DNA of 64,000 nt from Argyresthia goedartella (taxonomy: Eukaryota; Arthropoda; Insecta; Lepidoptera; Argyresthiidae): assembly GCA_949825045.1 (NCBI GenBank), contig OX463806.1, positions 46,896,208-46,960,207 on the forward strand, read 5' to 3'. The position numbers and the translations under genes were made by a program. The notes beneath the pieces are model-generated. The model ran no database searches and had not been told where the DNA came from. It saw only the letters and a list, made by a program, of their open reading frames with translations. Positions 25,201 to 37,200 of the stretch are shown piece by piece (the stretch's first letter is position 1; the number at the start of each line of letters is the position of its first letter).

Positions 25201-28200
25201 GGACCAATTACCGCATGGCCCAGTCTGGTGTTGACCGAAACCAGACCAGTCGCCTGCAACACGTGGACACCTGGCACTAACAGGTATCCCAAGGCATCAA
25301 CACCTACTGACTGTTCGCCTCCCAGAGCGACGGGCAGGGTGGCGCAGAAGGTGGTGGGCTCCCAGCCTTCGCGCCACTCATAGGTGCCATCTGACACCCG
25401 CCCGTAACACGCGGTGAGCCAGCGGCCCGAAGTCCTCGCTGACCGTGGACAGCGGCGACCGAACCCCGGCTATCCCGCATGTTACCCCCCGCGCTGCCCC
25501 TTTTCCCTCGGGGGGGTCCCGTCCGCGGGTACCCCAGTCACCCCGTTGGTGACTCCCGTTGCCCGGAGAGGGACTGGGTCCGGCCCTGGTTGGGCCCTGT
25601 GGCCGACCAACTTGAGTCCGACCCTGGTGACCGTCCGAAGGGCCTGACCGATTCAGGCACAACACTATGTGGTGCTTGCCACCACAGCACTCACAGGGGA
25701 ACGCGCGCGAGCACTCTCTCAGCGTGTGCGGCCCCAAACAACCGAAACACAATCGGTGGCGGAAGACTATCTTCCTGAGGGCAGCTACCCCGAGCGCCTT
25801 AAATTTGGCGCAACTGGTCACGTCATGACCGGCACTGTCATAGTGCACACAGCCGTCACCCGAAGGCGCGGCATTCAGAACGCCAAATTGTTTCGACCTC
25901 CCACCCCCCCGTGGGGGCGGGGGGCGCGGCCCCTCCCGCATCCGCGCGGGTTGGCGCTGCACACTGGCCTCCGTGTCCAGTGTGTCACATCGCCTACATT
26001 CACCCTCCAAAAAATCCGTCAATTGGACAAGTGTGGGCAGTTCCGTGCTACTGCCCCCATGCAGCTGTTCAAACCGACTTTGAACAGCTGCAGGCAACCG
26101 TGACAAAACCATATACAAAACAATGTATGACCATTGGTCTACCGGAAGACCAAGGTTCTGAAGTGCCTTAGTGGCCACCAGCACAGGGTTGAGCACCTGT
26201 ACTCGGATGTCAACATCCCGGGTTACTCTAGGGATGCTAAACAGCTTTCCCAGCTGCGCATCAACCAACCGCCGTTTGTGTTGGTAGCGGTCAAACAATA
26301 TGGACCTTGCTATCTCATAATTGCCCGCCGTGACCGTTAGGTGACCGACCAACTCCTTCGGTTCACCCCGCAGAGCCATCAATAGTTGGGCCAACTTGTA
26401 GGCGTTGTCCAGGTCGTCCCGACCGTGGACCAAACTATCAAACAAATTGATGAAGGCCGGCCACTCATCAATTGCCCCACTGAAGGCCGGAATCTCCAGG
26501 TGTGGCAGCCGTCCAACAACACCCTTTGGGGGTGGGTCTCCGTTACCCTCCCCACGGTCATTCCTTCGCGACCGCTTAATTTTCTCCGCGCGACACTCGA
26601 TGTCACCCAAGCATTCCATCGCTTGGTCAGCATCCGCGCAGAGCTGTTTCACTGTTGCCAACGAAGCTTCATCAGTAAGCCCGAGAGCTTCAGCCTCCGC
26701 AGCCAGCCGACACACCTTCCCGGCGCGTGTCATTGCGTCCTCCACACGCTTGAGCAGGACATCATCCATGTCCGGTCGCTCCACATACTGATGAGTATGG
26801 GCCACAGATCACCCCCCAATAGATACCGCATGATGAGACTTGCACTGGACCGAACTCACCGAATTCGGAGGAAGGAAGGGCGTGCGGGGAACAAACAAGC
26901 GGGCGTGTGATTGGCTAATTCAAGGTCGCGCTAGAAAGCACCGAAGATCTAGTGATGCGACATCGAAATTACTGAAATAGCCACTTATCGATACATACGG
27001 TGCAAGTCAGTGACATTGAATCAATTCCGACATAAGACCTACAATTTTTTGAACCACAATTAAAGTCACAGATTTAACATTATATTTATATATAATAGTA
27101 TAAGTTATATTAAAAAAATCAAATAAATTATATGCTAGAAAGCAAAAAAAAAGTTTTTATTCAGCAATTTATTTACATAATTATATCAAAAACACACTTA
27201 AAATAACTGTAGATAATATTTTGAGGGTACAAAGATACATATTAGTAGCTTTTCTCAACTTACCTAATATGAGTTCTGAGTACCGCATGGTAGGCAGAGC
27301 CAGAATAGCTGCGCCATAAAGGTATTAATAAAACAAACGAATACAATTATTTCGCATTAATCTAGCACTTTCAAACTAAGATAATTTACTTGGCGAAATC
27401 CCAAAATCATTTATATAAAAAGATCGATAAAAACTTGAGCGCGAACTACACCACACAACACTAGTGATATCGCATGATTTTGCTAAAAAAAGACAAGTAA
27501 TTCTCATCACCGCAGGTGAGAAAGAGACATTTTCAAAAGACATCAACGGGTAGTGCAAGTTCTATTAATTATTGAATATTATGAACCGTTGTATCTTGAA
27601 CTTTGCTTCACTGGCAAAATAAAATTATTTTTTGAGGATTTTACTTACCAGTGGAATGTTATACCATCTTTTTGGAAGTTTGAAGTCTTGGTAGACTTCC
27701 CACACCACTTTACACTACAAAACGGCATTAAATGTTTGTTTTTTTCGGAAAATATTTTTTTAAGGTTTAATTTTTGACAATACGCACAGGTCTGACACTT
27801 GGTCGCGACTGAAGAAGCGCATTCAAGCTTTGTTTCGTATAATACCTATTAAGCTAATGCGTAGTGCGCGTCGCTTGCCTTGCATACGGTATCTATTGGG
27901 GGTGATCTGTGGTATGGGCGAGCCATCTCATTTCCTCCCGGACACCATTCCGCAGTACCGTCAAGGGTGAAGGTGCCAAGTTGACCGATTCAATAGATTC
28001 TGGACCTACACTTCACTACCGAACTAAGTATAGCCAGAGACCAGCACTTGCCCGTCAGCGCTGGGCACAGAAATTAAAACTAAGTTGTCAAAACTAAGGC
28101 AACCACTAAAACAAACAACCTTATAACTATACACTCTAAATCAATTAGAGAATGCCACCATAAAGCACAATAAAAAATAACACCCAAAAATGTATTATAA

Positions 28201-31200
28201 AAAAAGCTATTTTTAATATAATGTAGATAGCCGTGAACCTTCTATAAGTGGCCTTTCCGATATGACCTACACTTCTACTGAGGTCAGCAAAATCAGCTTA
28301 ATACCCCCTAAATAGCCTGACCCTGCTCTGTAAACCGAAATAACACTGCAGTACTATAGAACCCGACGTTCTACCGCAAGTAATACAATCTAGTTACTTC
28401 GCAGAATGACTGTTCAATCCTTTAAGCGCACAAACAGTAGTTTCCGACTACAATTTTATAATAATTGTTAACTAAATCGTCAATTATACGTTCACTAACC
28501 AAAAATGAACCTAAATTGTGGTATACCGACCACAAAAGACTCACTCACAACAAAGATTGCTGACCAATCTGAGGTACCCTCTCCCACTACAAAAGACAAC
28601 CCTACAACCGTCCGTGAATCGATTTCCTACTAGGAAACCGCGCCTCTGCTACCAAGATGTTAAAAATCCACGCCTTAACCGAAAGGGGTGGAATCTTGGT
28701 AGGGTTGTTTTTCATTGGAATGTCACAAGCAGTACTGACCTTGACGCCGTGGACCGGCATTCGAAAGCTCAATTCGAGGCAGGAGTACGGGATGAGGAAC
28801 ACCAGGGTGGGGGTGATGGGAGTCGAATCTTACTCGCGTCGTAGGCCGCTGCTGTTGCCGTCGTGATGCTGCCGACTACATGGGTCGCTATCCGAACGCG
28901 ACGAATTGGTGACCGAACCACTTAAAACCTTTCACAGCACGAAGCACTCACTACGATGACGTGAAATCTACTTATTTCTTGACGATTGTTCCGTGATTAT
29001 TACAAATAACATTCAGCCAAGCCTCCCGATGCTTGGCGCCGACCATGTTACCATGTTCAAAGTGACAGCTAGCTAGTAATTTTTTTTCTATACAAGTGAC
29101 AGCTAGCTAGTGATGTCCCGATCACTTGCGGTCGATCCGCGCAACAAAAAACCGGTGCGTTCCGAAGCATAAATATTAAACACTTATTTTATGAATGAAC
29201 ATTTCTCTTACTAACTTGGTTTGCTATTGGAGACCTCTTACTAGATATAAGATCGCTATTTACACTATATTAATGTATATATTGTCATTTGAATTATTTG
29301 TGTGCAATAAAGAAATTGAGAATGAAAAGCTTAGGTAAGATAATAGGATGCAAAGTTGCACTCTCGCTTGTTAGGATGGGGTACTGTTGTACTGTTGTCA
29401 GCTAGTGAGCTGGTCGGGAGCGGGGAGCGGGGAGCGTGCATGTGGTGTACCGTGGAGGTGGTGTAGAGCAGCTGCACTCTGCCGTCGTGCAGCGTGAGCA
29501 CGGAGATGCCCATGTCGGTGAGCGCGGCGAGCTGGCGCGGGTCGGTGAGCGGGGAGCGGGGAGCGGGGAGCGTGCATGTAGTGTACCGTGGAGGTGGTGT
29601 AGAGCAGCTGCACTCTGCCGTCGTGCAGCGTGAGCACGGAGATGCCCATGTCGGTGAGCGCAGCGAGCTGGCGCGGGTCGGTGAGCGGGGAGCGGGGAGC
29701 GGGGAGCGTGCATGTAGTGTACCGTGGAGGTGGTGTAGAGCAGCTGCACTCTGCCGTCGTGCAGCGTGAGCACGGAGATGCCCATGTCGGTGAACGCGGC
29801 GAGCTGGCGCGGGTCGGTGTGCGGGGAGCGGGGAGCGTGCATGTGGTGTACCGTGGAGGTGGTGTAGAGCAGCTGCACTCTGCCGTCGTGCAGCGTGAGC
29901 ACGGAGATGCCCATGTCGGTGAGCGCGGTGAGCTGGCGCGGGTCGGTGAGAGGGGAGCGGGGAGCGTGCATGTGGTGTACCGTGGAGGTGGTGTAGAGCA
30001 GCTGCACTCTGCCGTCGTGCAGCGTGAGCACGGAGATGCCCATGTCGGTGAGCGCGGCGAGCTGGCACGGGTCGGTGAGCGGGGAGCGGGGAGCGGGGAG
30101 CGTGCATGTGGTGTACCGTGGAGGTGGTGTAGAGCAACTGCACTCTGCCGTCGTGCAGCGTGAGCACGGAGATGCCCATGTCGGTGAGCGCGGCGAGCTG
30201 GCGCGGGTCGGTGAGCGGGGAGCGGCGAGCGGGGAGCGTGCATGTGGTGTACCGTGGAGGTGGTGTAGAGCAGCTTCACTCTGCCGTCGTGCAGCGTGAG
30301 CACGGAGATGCCCATGTCGGTGAGCGCGGCGAGCTGGCGCGGGTCGGTGAGCGGTGAGCGGGGAGCGGGGAGCGTGCATGTGGTGTACCGTGGAGGTGGT
30401 ATAGAGCAGCTGCACTCTGCCGTCGTGCAGCGTGAGCACGGAGATGCCCATGTCGGTGAGCGCGGCGAGCTGGCGCGGGTCGGTGAGCGGGGAGCGGGGA
30501 GCGGGGAGCGTGCATGTGGTGTACCGTGGAGGTGGTGTAGAGCAGCTGCACTCTGCCGTCGTGCAGCGTGAGCACGGAGATGCCCATGTCGGTGAGCGCG
30601 GCGAGCTGGCGTGGGTCGGTGAGCGGGGAGCGGGGAGCGGGGAGCGTGCATGTGGTGTACCATGGAGGTGGTGTAGAGCAGCTGCACTCTGCCGTCGTGC
30701 AGCGTGAGCACGGAGATGCCCATGTCGGTGAGCGCGGCGAGCTGGCGCGGGTCGGTGAGCGGTGAGCGGGGAGCGGGGAGCCTGCATGTGGTGTACCGTG
30801 GAGGTGGTGTAGAGCAGCTGCACTCTGCCGTCGTGCAGCGTGAGCACGGAGATGCCCATGTCGGTGAGCGCGGCGAGCTGGCGCGGGTCGGTGAGCGGGG
30901 AGCGGGGAGCGGGGAGCGTGCATGTGGTGTACCGTGGAGGTGGTGTAGAGCAGCTGCACTCTGCCGTCGTGCAGCGTGAGCACGGAGATGCCCATGTCGG
31001 TGAACGCGGCGAGCTGGCGCGGGTCGGTGAGCGGGGAGCGGGGAGCGGGGAGCGTGCATGTGGTGTACCGTGGAGGTGGTGTAGAGCAGCTGCACTCTGC
31101 CGTCGTGCAGCGTGAGCACGGAGATGCCCATGTCGGTGAGCGCGGCGAGCTGGCGCGGGTCGGTGAGCGGGGAGCGGAGAGCGGGGAGCGTGCATGTGGT

Positions 31201-34200
31201 GTACCTTGGAGGTGGTGTAGAGCAGCTGCACTCTGCCGTCGTGCAGCGTGAGCACGGAGATGCCCATGTCGGTGAGCGCGGCGAGCTGGCGCGGGTCGGT
31301 GAGCGGGGAGCGGGGAGCGTGCATGTGGTGTACCGTGGAGGTGGTGTAGAGCATCTGCACTCTGCCGTCGTGCAGCGTGAGCACGGAGATGCCCATGTCG
31401 GTGAGCGCGGCGAGCTGGCGCGGGTCGGTGAGCGGTGAGCTGGGAGCGGGGAGCGTGCATGTGGTGTACCGTGGAGGTGGTGTAGAGCAGCTGCACTCTG
31501 CCGTCGTGCAGCGTGAGCACGGAGATGCCCATGTCGGTGAACGCGGCGAGCTGGCGCGGGTCGGTGAGCGGGGAGCGGGGAGCGTGCATGTGGTGTACCG
31601 TGGAGGTGGTGTAGAGCAGCTGCACTCTGCCGTCTTGCAGCGTGAGCACGGAGATGCCCATGTCGGTGAGCGCGGCGAGCTGGCGCGGGTCGGTGAGCGG
31701 GGAGCGGGGAGCGGGGAGCGTGCATGTGGTGTACCGTGGAGGTGGTGTAGAGCAGCTGCACTCTGCCGTCGTGCAGCGTGAGCACGGAGATGCCCATGTC
31801 GGTGAGCGCGGCGAGCTGGCGTGGGTCGGTGAGCGGGGAGCGGGGAGCGGGGAGCGTGCATGTGGTGTACCATGGAGGTGGTGTAGAGCAGCTGCACTCT
31901 GCCGTCGTGCAGCGTGAGCACGGAGATGCCCATGTCGGTGAGCGCGGCGAGCTGGCGCGGGTCGGTGAGCGGTGAGCGGGGAGCGGGGAGCGTGCATGTG
32001 GTGTACCGTGGAGGTGGTGTAGAGCAGCTGCACTCTGCCGTCGTGCAGCGTGAGCACGGAGATGCCCATGTCGGTGAGCGCGGCGAGCTGGCGCAGGTCG
32101 GTGAGCGGGGAGCGGGGAGCGTGCATGTGGTGTACCGTGGAGGTGGTGTAGAGCAGCTGCACTCTGCCGTCGTGCAGCGTGAGCACGGAGATGCCCATGT
32201 CGGTGAGCGCGGCGAGCTGGCGCGGGTCGGTGAGCGGTGAGCGGGGAGCGTGCATGTGGTGTACCGTGGAGGTGGTGTAGAGCAGCTGCACTCTGCCGTC
32301 GTGCAGCGTGAGCACGGAGATGCCCATGTCGGTGAGCGCGGCGAGCTGGCGCGGGTCGGTGAGCGGGGAGCGGGGAGCGGGGAGCGTGCATGTGGTGTAC
32401 CGTGGAGGTGGTGTAGAGCAGCTGCACTCTGCCGTCGTGCAGCGTGAGCACGGAGATGCCCATGTCGGTGAGCGCGGCGAGCTGGCGCGGGTCGGTGAGC
32501 GGTGAGCTGGGAGCGGGGAGCGTGCATGTGGTGTACCGTGGAGGTGGTGTAGAGCAGCTGCACTCTGCCGTCGTGCAGCGTGAGCACGGAGATGCCCATG
32601 TCGGTGAGCGCGGCGAGCTGGCGCGGGTCGGTGAGCGGGGAGCGGGGAGCGGGGAGCGTGCATGTGGTGTACCGTGGAGGTGGTGTAGAGCAGCTGCACT
32701 CTGCCGTCGTGCAGCGTGAGCACGGAGATGCCCATGTCGGTGAGCGCGGCGAGATGGCGCGGGTCGGTGAGCGGGGAGCGGGGAGCGGGGAGCGGGGAGC
32801 GTGCATGTGGTGTACCGTGGAGGTGGTGTAGAGCAGCTGAACTCTGCCGTCGTGCAGCGTGAGCACGGAGATGCCCATGTCGGTGAGCGCGGCGAGCTGG
32901 CGCGGGTCGGTGAGCGGGCGCAGGCGCGCGGCAGCCGCGGCGGCGGCGTGGGGCCGGGCGCCGAGCAGCGCTCGCAGCGGCGCCCGCACCTGCCCCGCTG
33001 ACAGCGAGCCCGGGTGAGGGCACGACCTGCACATACACACAGACATCATCTACTAACGAGAAAACTATCCCCACTCTGCTAGTGGCATAGAAGAGTTTAA
33101 CATTTTTGATACATTGAGTAAATTGCAAGTTGGTTCGGTGGTTAACAAAATGGAGAAGTGAACCGTAGGTCGCGAGTTCGACTCCACGGCAGCGGAGGTT
33201 CCGTTTAAAGATAAAACCACCCTGGTGGATTGAAACGAGGGTAAACAGAGGCAGAACTACACTGACCTGCAAATTTAAGTGCTACACCTTTTTTTTATAA
33301 ACTATAGAAGTGATTTAAATTAAAAAACGTTTTTTAGCAAAATTTTAGTAAACTACACATTAGTAAGATTTTTAACTTAAAAAAAATATAAAACAATAAA
33401 AATAACATTTATGAGTATGATTTACATGTTATTTAATTTATTATAACTGCTTATCAGCTTCGAGCCGCTTCGGCATACTGAACACGAGTTTCCGGAGTCT
33501 GTGTTGGGGAATATTCTCCCATTCTTCTACCAGGGCCTGTATTAGTGCCCTGAGGCAGTTGGCGGCAGGTGGATGCGGCTTCTGACGAGACTCCCTACTA
33601 GCTCATCCCAGGCGTGCTCAACCGGGTTGAGAGCGAGACTTGTTGATGACCGCGCCATCACGCTGGTACCAATTTCCTGAATAAGGCCGGACATTATCAT
33701 GCATCAGCATCGATCCACCACCCATATTTGCTGAACACGGCCCTGCAGACTCATTGAGAATCTCTTGGGCATATCTTTCCCCAGTCAGAGTGCCATTTTC
33801 TATGGCCACTGACTCTGTGCGACCTTCTGAAGACATGCCAGCCCATACATGTACCCTGCCTCCACCGTAATGGACTCTTTCTGAGAAGCAGGCTTGAAAG
33901 TATCGCTCACCAGGTCGTCTGTAGACACTTTGCCTTCTATCAGGAGTGTAAAGTGAGAGTCGAGACTCATCTGTGACAAAAACTCTTGGAGTGTGGCCAA
34001 CAAGGCGTCGCAGTCTGCATGAGCATTCCCAATGTGCCGATCAGTCACCAGCAACGTAACTAACTGCCCTCCCTCAGGAAGCAGTAGTGGGTGACGAGCC
34101 AAATACGGCAGATTCCCATTTTGCGTGCGCGTGTGCGTAATTTTCTGGTATTACATCGACCAACTTGTCAGAGTGCTACATCGGTCCAGAAGGAATACCC

Positions 34201-37200
34201 GCGTCAGTTTTCATGAGTCTTCTGGGTCACATGCACTGCTGCTCGGGTGCCATGGTCAGAAGACACTACCACATGGCTGTGTGGCCTTTCCGATTCCCTC
34301 TTGGCAAGCCGAGGCAGATCCCATCTCAAATGATGGTCAACAATTCAGAAGCCCGGCGTCTCCTGCGCAATCAGACGGGTTCGACTCTCCTGGAGCATGT
34401 CACTAGGTCGGTGGGACCTCGGGAGACCGAAACAAAGAGACACGGTTCGCATCAAATACCTCTAAGGTATTATATTATGTTCAGGCTTCTCGGCACCCAA
34501 TGACCTCGCAGGGGCCCATCAGCTACGAGGTAGCGTAGCGATCAGATGCCAAGAAGTGTGAACGTCGGCGATTCACCGAGCATTTAATTATGGAGTCGAT
34601 CTAACCTGGTCTGTGCTTCGGTCCCGGGTGCACCCTAGGCTCTTCTTGGTAGACAGGTTCTTCAGCCAACCAGGTATGACTGGCAGGCCAGCTTCGACGA
34701 GCACAGTGTTCCAACACAGGTTATGTTACGTGGGAAAAACCAATCGGCCACGTAAATGCGAACTTTATCTGGTTCGGGGAACCACAACACACTCAGCTAT
34801 ATAGACAATCCTGAGGGGAACCCGAATACATTCCAGATGGCTTGCGATTTAATTTCAATACCCTAATCAATACGCGTTACATTGCGAGGGCTTTCGTCTC
34901 TCAGTTGTCAAAAAACTGCAAGGTTGGCAGCAACGTCAAATTCAAAATGGCCGTTCCGAAACCATCGATCGAATATCGATTTGGAATCGAACATATTACT
35001 TAATTATATTACCAAACACTTCAGCCAGCACCAACACGATCTGGCTGCAGTCCATGCGTACACCCCGTATCCTCCAACCATTCCCCTAAATCGTTCGACC
35101 TAATACAGCCCTGGAAACCGGAGTCCAAAGGGCACGACGGGATGTTGTGATGCCTCGCGGCCCCACGCTGCCTGGTCCCTTCGAGCAGGCAGGTCGCTAT
35201 GTGCGAGTGGGTCCCAATTCGCTTCATACGGCCCGCGCGCCTCCGGCTCTGAACCCACCGCACGACGCCCCCTGTAGGGGGAGGGCGAATGTTCAGCCGC
35301 GGACGCTCCATGAGCGGGGGCGATAATCAATATGAACGTGGAGGCGGTGACGAGCGGGGAGACACCCGAGGTGGCGTCTGAACCGCACGTGCAAAGCTCG
35401 AGGGTGTCCGGTGTCACCCGCCCGCGTCGGCCTGATCGACATACGCGGCGCCCTAGTAGGTCGGAGAACCACTAGCAATGTTCCTCCGAACAAAGTCTCC
35501 GACATCACTCTGAGTACGGTCCTGTACTGGTGACCCTACCCAATCCTGTTCCTGAGTCCGACCCTATGCGTGTGGTACCATTGCCCCTTGATTCGGGCAC
35601 TGAGTCGCAACCGAAAACTCAAACCTTCAGCACAAAGTAAAGCTTCAGCTAAATATCAGCGGACGCACCCTAAAGTGCACAGGCAAGCCGCATCTCAGTA
35701 CCAGCAGACTCACCCTGAGGTACACAGGGAAGCTGCATCTCAATACCAGCAGACTCACCCTGAGGTACGCAGGGAAGCTGCATCTCAGTACCAGCAGACT
35801 CACCCTGAGGTACGCAGGGAAGCTGCATCTCAGTACCAGCAGACTCACCCTGAGGTACACAGGGAAGCTGCATCTCAGTACCAGCAGACTCACCCTGAGG
35901 TACACAGGCAAGCCGTATCTCAGTACCAACAGACTCACCCTGGAGTACAAGGAGCAGCAGTAGCCACATATCAGCACGTGAATCCTGAACAGCACCGAAT
36001 AACACAATCTTGATGTGAACAGAGAAATGAAAAATAATGAATGATAAATAGGTGCGCCTACTGATTTTACTCTTTTTGGGTGCGCCGTTTGTCACACGTG
36101 CAACTCGAACGAGCGCTGGTAGCGCGGATACTGACGCTTCGCTTAGAGCGAACTCGCCGGATTAAGCCGGAGTAATGCCGAAAAGACACACACACCCACA
36201 CATTCATTAAATCTTAAGTCTAAAATCTGGTTCATTCGTTTACTTGGTAAGCTTATAACTTGCAAAGCACTGACCCGATTTTACGACACCATATTTTAAC
36301 AACATAAAACCGGCATCAAATTCCGTCCAACCGTTTGACCGCTAGGGTGCCACGGACAGGCATACAGACACACACCGACCGACAGACGCTTCAAACGTAT
36401 AACAGCCCTCTTTTGGTCGTCGTGGGTTAACAAAATCGGTAATCGAGGAGCTGAGAACGCAGTACATTCAAAACCCATTTACTATCCAGAGGTCACAAAA
36501 CTGAAACTCCACCAGCAGGCTTAAAATATCCCGCATAGAAAGAGAGGTTATCCCTTCCAGGCAGCACTCAGGGAAAGAGAAACGTGGCGCGACCTGTATT
36601 ATTTATGATCATACTCACTTCCTATAGTGTACCGGGTCGGTATCATCAATCTTCAACTTGAAGTAGGTCGTGGTGTTGGCCGGCGGCGCGGCAGGAGGTG
36701 CGGACGGCGCAGTCGCCAGCGACAGCGGCAGCAGGTGCGCCTCGGTAGTGAGGAGGTACTCGTCGAGGGGCACAGGTAGGCGCGCGTCGTCGTTGAACAG
36801 CAGGTAGAGATACTTGAAGGTCTCGGCGAGCACGAACGAGTCCATGCGGTCCTCGTGGCGGCGCGTGCGCACGTCGCCCACTGCTGCGTAGCCGCACGGC
36901 ACGCGGGCGTACGCTTGCAGTGCTGGAATAAGGAAAATAGCATATTGACATTTACTCAGATTGAGGGAGTCGGAAAAGGGACATGACACAGCGCAGCAGC
37001 TGGTAGGCAGTTGATGCGAGACACTCACTACCCGAGTAGTATTCCCCTTAGGCGTATGCCTCTGAGTATCGCGTGTATGACGCTGGGTATCGGGTGTATG
37101 CCGCAGCGCATCATCCGTATTCCGCTGTATATCGGGTGTGTGCCAGCAGCAGCACCAGTACCTTTGAGCACGGACTTGCCGACGTGCAGGTAGTGGTCGT

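Larger units (their letters stand above)
21068..29182 (-). mobile_element. BEL/Pao LTR retrotransposon with nested hAT-like insertion
   Basis: A minus-strand element with a 742-bp 5' LTR, leader, gag, pol (RT, RNase H, integrase) and a 744-bp 3' LTR. Pol has the YVDD form of the RT active site typical of BEL/Pao. The LTRs differ by about six substitutions and one 2-bp indel by my count, so insertion was recent. The copy is defective: gag is split by a 1.1-kb DNA transposon, pol has one in-frame TGA, and I see no protease active-site motif. The element lies in the 17-kb EDEM3 intron, in the same orientation as the gene. Confidence 0.92.

Noticed and set aside
26803..26805. GTG start for gag at the hAT junction
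   Set aside because: The codon is made by the transposon end; the gag frame continues beyond the insertion to an ATG at 27,929-27,931.
29436..33001. Many plus-strand open frames across the array
   Set aside because: They are shadows of the tandem repeat in the antisense direction; the exon sense, phase and homology are on the minus strand.
33125..33200. A tRNA gene
   Set aside because: Box-like motifs are present, but I could not find an acceptor stem or anticodon arm; a SINE is more likely.
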